DNA of 64,000 nt from an uncultured Oscillospiraceae bacterium (GTDB lineage Bacteria > Bacillota > Clostridia > Oscillospirales > Oscillospiraceae), in the NCBI GenBank assembly GCA_947626315.1, contig CANQRQ010000001.1, positions 99,661 through 163,660 of the forward strand, read 5' to 3'. The first letter of the stretch is position 1, and each line of letters begins with the position of its first letter. Below are positions 42,385-53,930 of the stretch, one piece after another. The notes under the pieces were generated by a model. That model had not been told where the DNA came from. It ran no database searches and saw nothing but the letters and a program-made list of their open reading frames with translations. The translations under genes and the position numbers were made by a program.

Positions 42385-45168
42385 TTATTTCTTCGCAGAG
42401 AGATTCTTCTTGATAATCTTGACCTCGCGCTTGGCGGCGTAGGGGATGATGCACTTGAACTTATCCTCGGCCGGGACCATCTTGCTGTTCTGGGGACGGT
42501 TGCGCGTCAGGTGGATGGCGTCAAACTCGCAGCGGGTGGTGCAGATGCCGCAGCCGATGCACTTGTTCGGGTCCACCACGCTCCGGCCGCAGCTCAGGCA
42601 GCGGGAAGCCTCGGACTTGATCTGCTCCTCGGTGAAGGTCACCCGGTCGTCCTCCATGGTCAGGACCTTGTTCGGGTCGATGGCCACAGGGGTACGGGCA
42701 GGCTTGCGGAGCTTCTCCGGCTCGATCACCAGGTTGGTCTTGTCCAGCTCCTTGAACTGGCGCAGATTCCGGTGGATGGTCAGGGACTGGCCCACGTTCA
42801 CATAGCGGTGGATGGACACAGCGCCCTCCCGGCCGGTGGCGATGGCGTCGATGGTGTACATGGGGCCGGTGGCAATGTCACCGCCCACAAAGATGTCGGG
42901 CTCTTCGGTCTGGAAGGTGACCTTGTCGCACTTGACCAGCTGGCCGTCCGGGGTCTCGGCCTTGGTGCCGGCCAGGACCGCGCCGTAGTCAGAGCGCTGG
43001 CCGATGGCCACCAGGACGTTGGAGCAGGGGACGGTGATGGTCTCGCTCTCATCGTACTTGGGGGCGAAGCGGCCTCTGGCGTCGCGGACGGAGACGCAGC
43101 GCATCAGCTCGATGCCGGTGACCTTGCCGTCCTCGCCCAGGATGCGCTTGGGGGCCCAGCTGTTGTTGATCACAACGCCGTCGGCCAGACCGCTGTTCTT
43201 CTCATCGGGCACGGTGGGCATCTCCTCGTCCTTTTCCAGGCAGTAGATGTTCACGGAGCCGGGGCCCAGACGCCGGGCGGCGCGGGCCACGTCGATGGCC
43301 GCGTTGCCGCCGCCGATGACCACGGTATCGCCCTCCAGGGCGGTGAGGCTGCCCTTGTTGACCTCCCGCAGGAAGTCCAGACCGCCCACAACGCCGGCCA
43401 GGTCCTCGCCCTCGATGTTCAGCTTGGCGGCCTTCTGGAGACCAACGGCCACATAGAAGGCCTTGAAGCCCTCGTCCCGCAGCTGCTGGATGGTGACGTC
43501 TTTACCCACCTCTACGCCGCAGCGGAACTCCACGCCCATCTCCTTCAGGACGTCGATCTCGGAGTTGACGACCTTCTTGTCCACCCGGAAGCTGGGGATG
43601 CCGTTGATCAGCATGCCGCCGGGGACCGGCTCCTTCTCAAAGACCACGGGGCTGTAGCCCTCGATGGCCAGGAAGTAGGCGCAGCTCATGCCCGCGGGGC
43701 CGCCGCCGATGATAGCCACCTTCTGGTCAAACTTGGCCCGGGTGCAGGAGTTCATGGGCGGGACATAGCGGTGCTCGGCCTTCATGTCCTGCTCGGCGAT
43801 GAACTTCTTGATCTCATCGATGCTCAGCGCCTCGTCCACGGTGGCGCGGGTGCAGGCGTCCTCGCAGTATTTGCGGCAGATGGAGCCGCAGACCGCCGGG
43901 AACGGGTTATCCTTCTTGATGAGCTTCAGGGCGTCCTGATAGCGGCCGTCGCCGGCCATCTTTATGTAGCCCTGGATGGCGATGTGGGCAGGACATGCCA
44001 CCTTGCAGGGGGCGGTGCCGGTGGGCCAGGTCTGGATGGAGCCGTTGTCGTTGCGGTAGTTCTTGTTCCAATGGCTCTCGCCCCAGGCGGTGTCGTCGGG
44101 CAGCTCGTGCTTGGGATACTCGATGGGGCCCTCCTTGGTGCAGAGCTTCTGGCCCAGGCGCACAGCGCCGGCAGGGCAGGTCTCCACGCATTTGCCGCAG
44201 GCCACGCACTTCTCCGGGTCGCTCTCGGCGGTGTAGGCGGAGGCGGAGAGGTTGGGGGTGTTGAACAGCTGGGAGGTGCGCAGGGCGTTGCAGACGCCTA
44301 CGGCGCAGTTGCAAATGCCGAAGATCTTGTTCTCGCCGTCAATGTTGGTGATCTCGTGGACGTAGCCCCGGTCCTCGGCCTTCTGGAGGATCTCCATGGC
44401 CTCTTCGTAGGTGATGTCGCGGCCGTGGCCGGTCTCCCGGCAGTAGTCGGCAAAGTCGCCCACGCCGATGCACCAGTCGGCCTCAATCTCGCCGTCGCCC
44501 TCGCCGCGGATGCGCTGCTGCTTGCGGCAGGAGCAGACGGACACGCCGATCTGGCCCTCGTACTTCTTCAGCCAGTGGGACAGATGCTCGATGGGGATGG
44601 ACTTGCTGTCGGCGGGGATGGCCTTTTCCACGGGGATCACGTGCATGCCGATGCCCGCACCGCCGGGAGGCACCAGCTCAGTGATGCCGGCCAGAGGCAT
44701 GTAGGCCATGCGCTCAAAGAAATCCGCCGTCTCGGGGAACATGTCCGCGTGCTCCGGGTGGATCATCATGATCTCGGCGCTGCCGGGCACGAACATATCC
44801 AACACCCAGCGCTTTTTGTGCTCCGGGTTCTTGCCGTCCAGGTTCTCCCAGTGGAACTCCACCAGGCCGCTCTCGCTGAGGGCCTGCAGGGCCTTCTCCA
44901 GATAGGCCGCGTCAAACTGGGGGTTCTTGGCGGCGATCTGCTCAAAGGTCTCGGGGACGCGCTTTTTCAGGGTCAGGGCGATATCCAGGATGTCGTCCGC
45001 CATTTTGGGGTCATACTTGGCCTCGGTGAACTTCAGCGCGGAGTTGATGCCCCAATACTCGGGGGAGTTGATGTCCAGGGTCTCCAGACCAACCAGGGCC
45101 TTTACCCGGTCAGTGATCTCCCGGGCGAGCTTGATGATTTTCTCGTCTCGGGACAGCGTCTTTGCCAT
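42385..45168 (-). CDS. NAD(P)H-dependent FAD / multi-[4Fe-4S] oxidoreductase (GltD/NfnB-like core)
   Basis: 927 residues. An N-terminal helical region of about 200 residues is followed by a Cys cluster (VCSCRKQQR at 211-219, Cys233, Cys243, ICNCAVGVC at 285-293). A 4Fe-4S ferredoxin motif CVACGKCVETCP spans 321-332. The GltD/NfnB-like core has Cys pairs at 388/392 and 427-439, the FAD motif IGGGPAGMSCAYF near 487, NAD(P) motif GGGNAAIDVARAARR near 615 and GQRSDY. The C-terminus has CLSCGRSVVDPNKCIGCGIC. It probably passes electrons from NAD(P)H through FAD and clusters to the HGD-D pair. Promoter with operator upstream; first gene of the operon. RBS AAGGAGG, 7 bp. Confidence 0.87.
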   Translation of the reverse strand: MAKTLSRDEKIIKLAREITDRVKALVGLETLDINSPEYWGINSALKFTEAKYDPKMADDILDIALTLKKRVPETFEQIAAKNPQFDAAYLEKALQALSESGLVEFHWENLDGKNPEHKKRWVLDMFVPGSAEIMMIHPEHADMFPETADFFERMAYMPLAGITELVPPGGAGIGMHVIPVEKAIPADSKSIPIEHLSHWLKKYEGQIGVSVCSCRKQQRIRGEGDGEIEADWCIGVGDFADYCRETGHGRDITYEEAMEILQKAEDRGYVHEITNIDGENKIFGICNCAVGVCNALRTSQLFNTPNLSASAYTAESDPEKCVACGKCVETCPAGAVRLGQKLCTKEGPIEYPKHELPDDTAWGESHWNKNYRNDNGSIQTWPTGTAPCKVACPAHIAIQGYIKMAGDGRYQDALKLIKKDNPFPAVCGSICRKYCEDACTRATVDEALSIDEIKKFIAEQDMKAEHRYVPPMNSCTRAKFDQKVAIIGGGPAGMSCAYFLAIEGYSPVVFEKEPVPGGMLINGIPSFRVDKKVVNSEIDVLKEMGVEFRCGVEVGKDVTIQQLRDEGFKAFYVAVGLQKAAKLNIEGEDLAGVVGGLDFLREVNKGSLTALEGDTVVIGGGNAAIDVARAARRLGPGSVNIYCLEKDEEMPTVPDEKNSGLADGVVINNSWAPKRILGEDGKVTGIELMRCVSVRDARGRFAPKYDESETITVPCSNVLVAIGQRSDYGAVLAGTKAETPDGQLVKCDKVTFQTEEPDIFVGGDIATGPMYTIDAIATGREGAVSIHRYVNVGQSLTIHRNLRQFKELDKTNLVIEPEKLRKPARTPVAIDPNKVLTMEDDRVTFTEEQIKSEASRCLSCGRSVVDPNKCIGCGICTTRCEFDAIHLTRNRPQNSKMVPAEDKFKCIIPYAAKREVKIIKKNLSAKK

Positions 45169-45272
45169 ATGAATTTTACCTCCTTATGAATGATCAGCTT
45201 AAAACAGGAACCTCCGCAACAAGACTTTTTTCTCTCTCCGTCTTCCCGCTTCGGTTTATTCCATCTGCTGTT

Positions 45273-45323
45273 TTTGTGATATGTTCACAAATACAGTATA
45301 TAACCAAGTCCCGGTTCTGTCAA
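45273..45323 (-). promoter_or_regulatory. Promoter and palindromic operator of the HGD-D redox operon
   Basis: Minus strand: TTGACA (45323-45318), 17 bp, TATACT (45300-45295). A perfect palindrome, TTTGTGA-tatgt-TCACAAA (45273-45291), covers the expected start of transcription, a repressor position. The adjacent GntR regulator is the first candidate binder. Confidence 0.85.
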
Positions 45324-45456
45324 TCCTATTTAGTTTTTCTTTCTAACCAATCATGCCGTTTTGTAATGCTGCGATTTCATCGAAAAAGCGGCTCGATGGG
45401 ACGATGCCGGCGTTTGTCCGGCTTCTGTGATCGCTTCACCGGGATATTCTTCGAGC

Positions 45457-46164
45457 CTAGCCCTGCACGATGGCGCGCGGACCGCTGAGGACGCTTTTTG
45501 TGGATATGATGGCCACGGCGCAGGCCGTCTCATGATCCCGTCTTAAAAGGGCCTCGTAGAGCTCCGACGCAGAGGCCTTGACCGAGTCCATCCCGTTTTT
45601 CTGGAAATACATAAAGTAGATCCCCTTCTGGACCTCCACCGTGGTCCGGTACATCAGGGTGAACACCGTGTTTCCGCTCATCTGGTAGATCTTTCCGTAG
45701 AACAGCGTCACCAGTTCACAGGCTTCCGCCATGTCCTCGCAGGCGCGGATCCGCCCCACGTCCTCCGCCAGGGCCCGCAGCTGCTCGTCGCTGGCCCGCT
45801 GGGCGGCCAGCTTCAGCACAAAAAGGTCCAGCGCCAGGCGGCACTCCGTAAAGGAGCGGATCTCCCGGGGGTTCAGGTTCCCTCCGTTATAGCGAAAGAG
45901 CGCGAACAGCGTCTCCGGCGTACCGTTGCGGATATAGTCCGCCACATAGGTCCCGTGCCGGGGCTTGACCTCCAGAAAGCCCTTGCTGCACAGCTCCGTG
46001 ATTCCCGCGGTCACGGTGGTCAGGCTCACGCCCATCAGGGCGTGGAGCTCCCGGGTGGGGGGCAGCTTTTTCCCCACCGGCCATTCTCCCGAGAGGATTT
46101 TGTTCTCCACCGTCTGCACAAACTGCTCCCGAACGGAAGCCGCGGCGCTCTGGTCCCCGCTCAT
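45457..46164 (-). CDS. GntR-family transcriptional regulator (FCD-like effector domain)
   Basis: 235 residues. Winged HTH: REQFVQTVENKILSGEWPVG, KLPPTRELHALMGVSLTTV and KGFLEVKPRHGTYV. The helical C-terminus (ECRLALDLFVLKLAAQRAS) resembles FCD/FadR sensors, which bind organic acids. Start at 46164 has AAAGGAGGGG upstream; a longer open frame crosses the promoter. It precedes the redox operon on the same strand, separated by about 290 bp holding that operon's own promoter, so it is likely its regulator (inference). Confidence 0.9.
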   Translation of the reverse strand: MSGDQSAAASVREQFVQTVENKILSGEWPVGKKLPPTRELHALMGVSLTTVTAGITELCSKGFLEVKPRHGTYVADYIRNGTPETLFALFRYNGGNLNPREIRSFTECRLALDLFVLKLAAQRASDEQLRALAEDVGRIRACEDMAEACELVTLFYGKIYQMSGNTVFTLMYRTTVEVQKGIYFMYFQKNGMDSVKASASELYEALLRRDHETACAVAIISTKSVLSGPRAIVQG

Positions 46165-46201
46165 GCCTTCCCCTCCTTTTTTCCTTTTCTTCTTAATTAT
46201 T

Positions 46202-46230
46202 ATTGTAGCATAAGCCGTCGGGAAGCGCAA
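46202..46230 (-). promoter_or_regulatory. Promoter of the GntR gene
   Basis: Minus strand: TTGCGC (46230-46225), 17 bp, TACAAT (46207-46202). Confidence 0.65.
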
Positions 46231-46296
46231 AGGGTTTTTCCCTCCCCGGCAGGCGGCGGGACCGGGAAGGACGTTTTTTGCGGAGATTCCGCCGTC

Positions 46297-46325
46297 TTGC
46301 AATCCGCCGGGCATTATGCTAAGAT
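46297..46325 (+). promoter_or_regulatory. Promoter of the DUF6056-like gene
   Basis: TTGCAA (46297-46302), 17 bp, TAAGAT (46320-46325); divergent from the GntR promoter. Confidence 0.65.
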
Positions 46326-46345
46326 AAAGCCCGGGAGGGATGGAT

Positions 46346-47671
46346 ATGCGTAAAAAGCTGAACCCGGGCGGCTCCCGTCTGCCGCTGCTCTTCTTTGCCG
46401 CGGTGTTTCTGGTGCTGCTGGTCTTTAATTTCATGACCCCTCTGGTGGCGGATGACTTCTCCTATAAATTCAGCTGGGCGGACGTGAGCCGCATCCGCGG
46501 CCTGGGGCAGATCATCCCCTCCATGGCCGTCCACCGGCAGATCACCAACGGCCGGGTCCTGGTCCACGGGCTGGTCCAGCTGCTGCTGATCCCCCCCAAG
46601 GCGGTGTTCAACGTCCTCAACGCCCTCAACGGCGTGCTGCTGGGCCTGCTGATGCTGAACTACTGCGGGGAGGACCTCCGCTCCCGCCGGGCGCTGCTGC
46701 CCGCGGTCTGCGGCGCCTTCCTGATCTGGATCGTCACCCCCGCCTTTGGGCAGGTGTTCCTGTGGCTGGACGGCTCGGTGAACTATTCCTGGGGAATCAC
46801 CGTCTTTTTGCTCTTCCTCTGGCCCTACGCCGCAATCTGGCTGGGCCGGGGCTTCCGCTTCACGCCCCTGAAGGCCGCGGGCTTCCTGCTGCTGGCCTTC
46901 GCCGCAGGCGCTCTCTCGGAAAACGGCTCCCCCTCGGCGCTTTTTGCCGCCCTCTGCCTCACCGGGCTGACCGCCCTGCGGGAGAAAAGGCTGCGGCTCC
47001 TGCCTCTGGCGGGGCTTGCCGTTGGCTGCCTGGGCCTGCTCTTCCTGGCCACCGCCCCCGCCATGAGCGGCCGCGGAGCCGTCCTGTCCCTCTCCGTGCT
47101 GGCGGCCAATTTCCGAACCGTCTGCCTTAAAACCCAGGAGCTGCTGGGCGGCCTGTACGCGATCTACGCCGTGGAGCTGGTTCTCTGCCTGCTGGCCGGG
47201 GCGGACCGGCGGAAGCTGCTTCTGTCCGGGGTGCTGGCGCTCAGCGGCCTGGTCTCCCTGGCCTGCTTTGTCTTCGCGGTGGCTTTTTCCGACCGGCACT
47301 TCTGCTTTACGGTGCTGTTCACGGTGCTGGCCTGCCTGCTGCTCCTGTCCGCCCTGCTGGACCGGGGCAGGCGGACCTTCCCCGCCCTGCTGACCGGGCT
47401 TTTAACGGTCTCCTTCCTCTTCCAGTTTTTCCTGGGAGCCTTGGACATCACCGTGATTTTCGGCAAGTCCCTGGAGCGGGAGCGGGCCATCCGGGAGGCC
47501 CTGGCCACGGGGGAGAAAACGGCGGCGCTGGAAATCTATGTCCCCGCCACCAAGTATGCGGCGCCCTATGGGCTGCAGGATCTGAACCCCGACCCGGACC
47601 AATGGCCGAACGACAGCCTGGCCCTGTACTACGGGCTGGACGCCGTTACCGGGTACGAAGCTTCTGAATAA
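46346..47671 (+). CDS. Polytopic membrane protein, DUF6056/glycosyltransferase-like
   Basis: 441 residues from ATG at 46346 (GGGAGGG 6 bp upstream; an ATG at 46340 touches that site). About eleven membrane helices. VADDFSYKFSW after the first helix resembles the acidic loop of GT-C type membrane glycosyltransferases and DUF6056 proteins. WLDGSVNYSWG and ENGSPSALF are conserved-looking loops. Its job may be sugar transfer to cell-surface polymers; low certainty. Single gene between a divergent regulator and a converging operon. Confidence 0.7.
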   Translation: MRKKLNPGGSRLPLLFFAAVFLVLLVFNFMTPLVADDFSYKFSWADVSRIRGLGQIIPSMAVHRQITNGRVLVHGLVQLLLIPPKAVFNVLNALNGVLLGLLMLNYCGEDLRSRRALLPAVCGAFLIWIVTPAFGQVFLWLDGSVNYSWGITVFLLFLWPYAAIWLGRGFRFTPLKAAGFLLLAFAAGALSENGSPSALFAALCLTGLTALREKRLRLLPLAGLAVGCLGLLFLATAPAMSGRGAVLSLSVLAANFRTVCLKTQELLGGLYAIYAVELVLCLLAGADRRKLLLSGVLALSGLVSLACFVFAVAFSDRHFCFTVLFTVLACLLLLSALLDRGRRTFPALLTGLLTVSFLFQFFLGALDITVIFGKSLERERAIREALATGEKTAALEIYVPATKYAAPYGLQDLNPDPDQWPNDSLALYYGLDAVTGYEASE

Positions 47672-47678
47672 CCAAAAT

Positions 47679-47722
47679 AAAGGAAACGCTGATGAAAGTC
47701 ATTTTTCATCAGCGTTTCCTTT
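47679..47722. terminator. Bidirectional hairpin terminator
   Basis: AAAGGAAACGCTGATGAAA (47679-47697) pairs perfectly with its complement at 47704-47722, 19 bp. It contains the last codons of the minus-strand HTH gene. Confidence 0.85.
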
Positions 47723-47992
47723 GTTCTCCGATTTTCCCGCGGCGCGCACCCGGGCCTCCGCCTTTTGGACGGCCTCCCGGAGACTGCGGGCCTCCTCCAG
47801 CAGGACCTGCCCCGCCGGCGTCAGGCCCAGGACCCGGTTGCCCCGCTCCAGCAGGCGCACCCCCAGCTCCTCCTCCAGCGCAGACACGGCCCGGGAGGTG
47901 GTGGAGTGGCTGATATACAGCTTTTTCGCCCCCCGGCTGAAGCTGCCGCTCTCGGCCACGGCCAGGAAAATCCAAAGCTGCTCCAGTTCCAT
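47699..47992 (-). CDS. LysR-type HTH-only protein (no effector domain)
   Basis: 97 residues: ELEQLWIFLAVAESGSFSRG, KKLYISHSTTSRAVSALEEE and RLLERGNRVLGLTPAG are a textbook LysR N-terminal HTH. The co-inducer-binding domain (about 200 residues) is absent, and the tail runs into the terminator hairpin. Either a truncated remnant or a genuine HTH-only variant. Its ATG overlaps the cdd stop (TGATG), which implies it is still translated with the operon. Confidence 0.85.
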   Translation of the reverse strand: MELEQLWIFLAVAESGSFSRGAKKLYISHSTTSRAVSALEEELGVRLLERGNRVLGLTPAGQVLLEEARSLREAVQKAEARVRAAGKSENKGNADEK

Positions 47993-48372
47993 CAATAGTT
48001 GAAGGTGTGGGGCAGCAGCTCCGAGAGCTTATAGCTCACATAGCGGCCCCCCGCCTTGGCGCAGAGCACCTCCATCTCCGGGGAAAACTCCGCCAGAAAC
48101 TGCCGGCAGGCCCCGCAGGGGGTGCACCAGTTCTCACTGTCGGCGTAGACGGCGATCCGCCGGAAGCTCCGCTTCCCCTCGCTGACCGCCTTGCAGCAGG
48201 CGGTGCGCTCGGCGCAGATGGTGCTGCCCAGCGCCGCGTTTTCGATGTTGCAGCCGGTGTAAACCGTCCCGTCCGCGCACTCCAGCGCCGCGCCCACGGC
48301 AAAGCGGGAATAGGGGACATAGGCGTTAAAGGAGGCCTGCTTGGCCATAGACATCAGTTCTCTGTCCGTCAT
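47992..48372 (-). CDS. cdd: Cytidine deaminase
   Basis: Deaminates cytidine and deoxycytidine to uridine forms. 126 residues, tetrameric class, with the zinc motifs CAERTACC (HAE replaced by CAE as in Gram-positives) and PCGACRQ. Start ATG 48372 with GAGGAGAA upstream. Fourth gene of the secA operon; a TGTCCGGC/GCCGGACA stem lies just upstream (48393-48410). Confidence 0.96.
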   Translation of the reverse strand: MTDRELMSMAKQASFNAYVPYSRFAVGAALECADGTVYTGCNIENAALGSTICAERTACCKAVSEGKRSFRRIAVYADSENWCTPCGACRQFLAEFSPEMEVLCAKAGGRYVSYKLSELLPHTFNY

Positions 48373-48432
48373 CTTCTCGTTCTCCTCTCCTCTGTCCGGC
48401 CTGCCGGACAGCTTTGTTTTGCCGGGAAAGCG

Positions 48433-50175
48433 CTAAGCCTGCTCTCCCGTGGGTTCCTCGCTGCCCTCTTCCGGTTCTTCCGTCTCCGGCGCGGGGCTGG
48501 GCTCCTCTTCGTTTTCAGTCTCCTGCTGCTGGGCAGCCTTTGCCTCGTCCGCCTCGTCCATGATAACGGTCCAGTGCTGGAAATCGTACAGGGGGTTGCC
48601 AGCGTTGGGGTCGATGCCCCGGACCACGCCCCGGTGGGTGATGATCTGCTGCCGCTCAAAGCCGATGGTGATCAGCGAGCCGGTGGTGCTGGTCAGGTAT
48701 TCGCACAGCTGCCGGTAACTGTTGGCCCGGTTCATGTCGTTGGCGGAGAGATAGGCCTTTGTGTACTGCTCCAGCATGGGGTCGGTGGAGCCGGTGTAGT
48801 TCATATCCGGCCGGATGTAGCCCTCCTCGTCCTCGTTGCTGCTGTCATGCACCTGGAGCAGCTCGGTCAGGTCAAAGTTGTTGCGCAGCTTCACCTCGCC
48901 GTAGTACATGTCAAAGTCGCCGTCCTCCAGCGCCTTCATATAGTCGTCCCAGGTCAGTTCCTCCACCCGGATGGGGATGCCCATCTCCTCCATGTCCTGG
49001 GCGAAGCGGTGGACGACGCCGGACTTGGCGGCGCTGTCGCTGGTGACGATGAATTTCAGGTTGATGTCCTGGGGCGCGCCGGACATGTACTCCAGCTGCC
49101 CGTCCCCGTCATAGTCCCGGATGCCGGCGTTCTCCAGCACTGTCCGGCAGTTGTCCAGATCGTAGCGCAGATTGTCGGCCAGGGACTTGGGATACTCCTT
49201 CACCGTGGGCAGCATGGGAATAGGGGAGGCCACGGCGTTCCCCTGCAGGAGCTCCACCATATACTCCCGGTCGAAGGCGAACTGCATGGCCAGGCGGAAA
49301 TAGGAGAAGCGGCACAGGGGGCTCTGCTCATTGAAGGCCACATAGTGCATGTTGGTGGTGGCAAAGGTATGGGTCTCGTTGGTGCTGGCGTAGCCCAGGT
49401 TGGTGTAGCTGGAGGGGTCGTTCAGCACCACGTCGATGTTGGCGTCCTCGAAGGCGCTGATGATGCTCTCAGCGGTGGAGTACTCCTTGATATAGACCTT
49501 GTCCACCGGCAGCGTCTCATACTCCGGGTAGCCCTCATAGGCCACCAGCTCCGTGTAATCCTCGTTATAGGTGTAGGGGCCGCTGCCGATGGGCCGCATA
49601 TCCGTCTGCCCGGCGGTGCCCGCTTTGACCACGGGGATGTTCAAGAGCTTATAAAACTGGGTGTCCCCGATGCCCAGGGTGACCTGCAGCTCCCCCTCCG
49701 CGTAGGACGCGCCCTTAAAGCTGGAAAAGCGGCCCTTGTACCGGTCGGAATAGATGGCCCGGCCCAGGGAATAGCTCAGGTCCTTGGCGGTGACCTCCGT
49801 CCCGTCGTGGAAGGTGTGCCCCTCCGCCACCTTGAAGGTCCAGAAGGTGCCGTCGTCCGAATGCTCCCAGTCATAGATCAGGCTGCCGATATCCTCGATC
49901 ACCTCGAAGTTGTCATCCAGCTCCAGCATGTTCTCATAGACCAGGCTGCAGATCAGCTGGTTGGAGTGGTTGGTGGCCACAAAGGGGTCAAAGCTGTATT
50001 TGCTGTTGCTGTTGAGGGAGAACACATTGTCCGCCGCCACGGAGCGGACCACGTCCCGGCCGCCGGTGGATTCGGGGATCATGGAATAGGGGTCCTCCTC
50101 TTCCCGGCCGCAGGCGGCGCAGAACAGCAGCATGGCCAAAGCCAGAAACAGGGACAAAAATCTCTTTCTCTTCAT
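48433..50175 (-). CDS. Peptide/nickel-type ABC transporter substrate-binding lipoprotein (SBP_bac_5), orphan
   Basis: 580 residues. Lipoprotein signal ending FCAAC (Cys22). SBP family 5 body: VYENMLELDD, FKVAEGHTFHDGTEVTAKD, PIGSGPYTY and LRYDLDNCRTVLENAGI. The acidic Glu/Pro-rich tail (last 40 residues) is unusual. No permease or ATPase gene is adjacent, so it must work with components encoded elsewhere or act as a stand-alone chaperone or sensor. It starts 4 bp after pgeF. Confidence 0.9.
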   Translation of the reverse strand: MKRKRFLSLFLALAMLLFCAACGREEEDPYSMIPESTGGRDVVRSVAADNVFSLNSNSKYSFDPFVATNHSNQLICSLVYENMLELDDNFEVIEDIGSLIYDWEHSDDGTFWTFKVAEGHTFHDGTEVTAKDLSYSLGRAIYSDRYKGRFSSFKGASYAEGELQVTLGIGDTQFYKLLNIPVVKAGTAGQTDMRPIGSGPYTYNEDYTELVAYEGYPEYETLPVDKVYIKEYSTAESIISAFEDANIDVVLNDPSSYTNLGYASTNETHTFATTNMHYVAFNEQSPLCRFSYFRLAMQFAFDREYMVELLQGNAVASPIPMLPTVKEYPKSLADNLRYDLDNCRTVLENAGIRDYDGDGQLEYMSGAPQDINLKFIVTSDSAAKSGVVHRFAQDMEEMGIPIRVEELTWDDYMKALEDGDFDMYYGEVKLRNNFDLTELLQVHDSSNEDEEGYIRPDMNYTGSTDPMLEQYTKAYLSANDMNRANSYRQLCEYLTSTTGSLITIGFERQQIITHRGVVRGIDPNAGNPLYDFQHWTVIMDEADEAKAAQQQETENEEEPSPAPETEEPEEGSEEPTGEQA

Positions 50176-50179
50176 CTCT

Positions 50180-50974
50180 TCACCTCAGAACAATGGCCGC
50201 GGCCTGGCTGCCGCGGCGGCCCTTGGTATAGCGGTGGGACCAGTATTTGTCGTGCAGGCACACGGTGCATTCTTCGGAAATATCCAGGTTCTCCTCCCGG
50301 AGCCCCAGCTGCCGGAGCCGTCTGGCGTTGGCGCCCCGGAGATCCACCAGGAATTTCCCGCCGGGCAGGGGGGCAAAAAGCCCCTCCGTGTCCCCGCCCA
50401 GCCAGGCCTCAACGGCCTGGGGCACGTCCCCGTCCGTCTCAAAGCAGCAGCGGCCGATGGCGGGGCCCAGGGCGGCCCGGAGCTGCTCCGGCTTCGCGCC
50501 CAGAGAGGCCATGGCCTCCACGGCCTGGCCCAGAATGTCCCCCACCGAGCTGCGCCAGCCGCAGTGGACCGCGGCGGCGGCCCGGTTCTCCCCGTCCCAG
50601 AGGAGCACGGGCACGCAGTCCGCCGTAAAGCACAGCAGGGGCAGATCCCTGACCCCGGTGACGATTCCGTCCGCCTCGTAGGGAACCGGAGCCTGGCAGA
50701 TATGCCGGTCCGCCTCCGTCACGATCCGGACCCGGTTCCCGTGGACCTGCCGGGTGACGGCGCAGCCGTCGATCCCCGCGCCCATCAGGGCGCAGACCCG
50801 GCGGTAATTCTCCCGCACCGCCGCCGGGTCGTCCCCCCGGTTGGAGCCCAGATTCAGCGTGGCAAAATCCCCCTTGCTCACGCCGCCATAGCGGGTGGTA
50901 AAAGCGTGGGGCGTTCCGATCCGGTCCGAACACATGTAGATCAGGCCGTCTTTTTTCTTCTCCGCAAAGGCCAT
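50180..50974 (-). CDS. pgeF: Polyphenol oxidase / peptidoglycan-editing factor family (YfiH, LACC1-like)
   Basis: 264 residues of the DUF152 family. Purine-nucleoside phosphorylase/adenosine deaminase activity and a role in peptidoglycan fidelity are described for relatives. Metal ligands are visible: QVHGNRVRIV (His), FTADCVPVLLWD (Cys) and VHCGWRSSVGDI (His). Downstream of secA by 10 bp and coupled to the solute-binding protein. Confidence 0.9.
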   Translation of the reverse strand: MAFAEKKKDGLIYMCSDRIGTPHAFTTRYGGVSKGDFATLNLGSNRGDDPAAVRENYRRVCALMGAGIDGCAVTRQVHGNRVRIVTEADRHICQAPVPYEADGIVTGVRDLPLLCFTADCVPVLLWDGENRAAAAVHCGWRSSVGDILGQAVEAMASLGAKPEQLRAALGPAIGRCCFETDGDVPQAVEAWLGGDTEGLFAPLPGGKFLVDLRGANARRLRQLGLREENLDISEECTVCLHDKYWSHRYTKGRRGSQAAAIVLR

Positions 50975-50984
50975 GCTCTGTTCC

Positions 50985-53756
<2,772 letters not shown>

Positions 53757-53865
53757 TCTCTTTGCCTTTCCTTTGTTGGAGATAATCATACAGTGTGTAG
53801 TGTACCACAAAATTATGAAGAAAAAAAGTAGATACAGAGTAAATTCCGCTTTTTCTTCTTCCCGG

Positions 53866-53894
53866 TGGACAAGAGGGAGGCTTTATGGTACAAT
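53866..53894 (+). promoter_or_regulatory. Promoter of the DUF1846 gene
   Basis: TGGACA (53866-53871), 17 bp, TACAAT (53889-53894). Confidence 0.75.
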
Positions 53895-53930
53895 AGCCGG
53901 GAAAAAAAGGAAACGCGGGGGGTACGGCGC

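Noticed and set aside
41875..45189. Very long open frame (about 1100 codons) on the plus strand
   Set aside because: It is antisense to the FAD/Fe-S oxidoreductase and its neighbours, whose conserved motifs are unmistakable. The plus-strand product is low-complexity His/Gly/Val-rich, typical of a GC-rich shadow frame.
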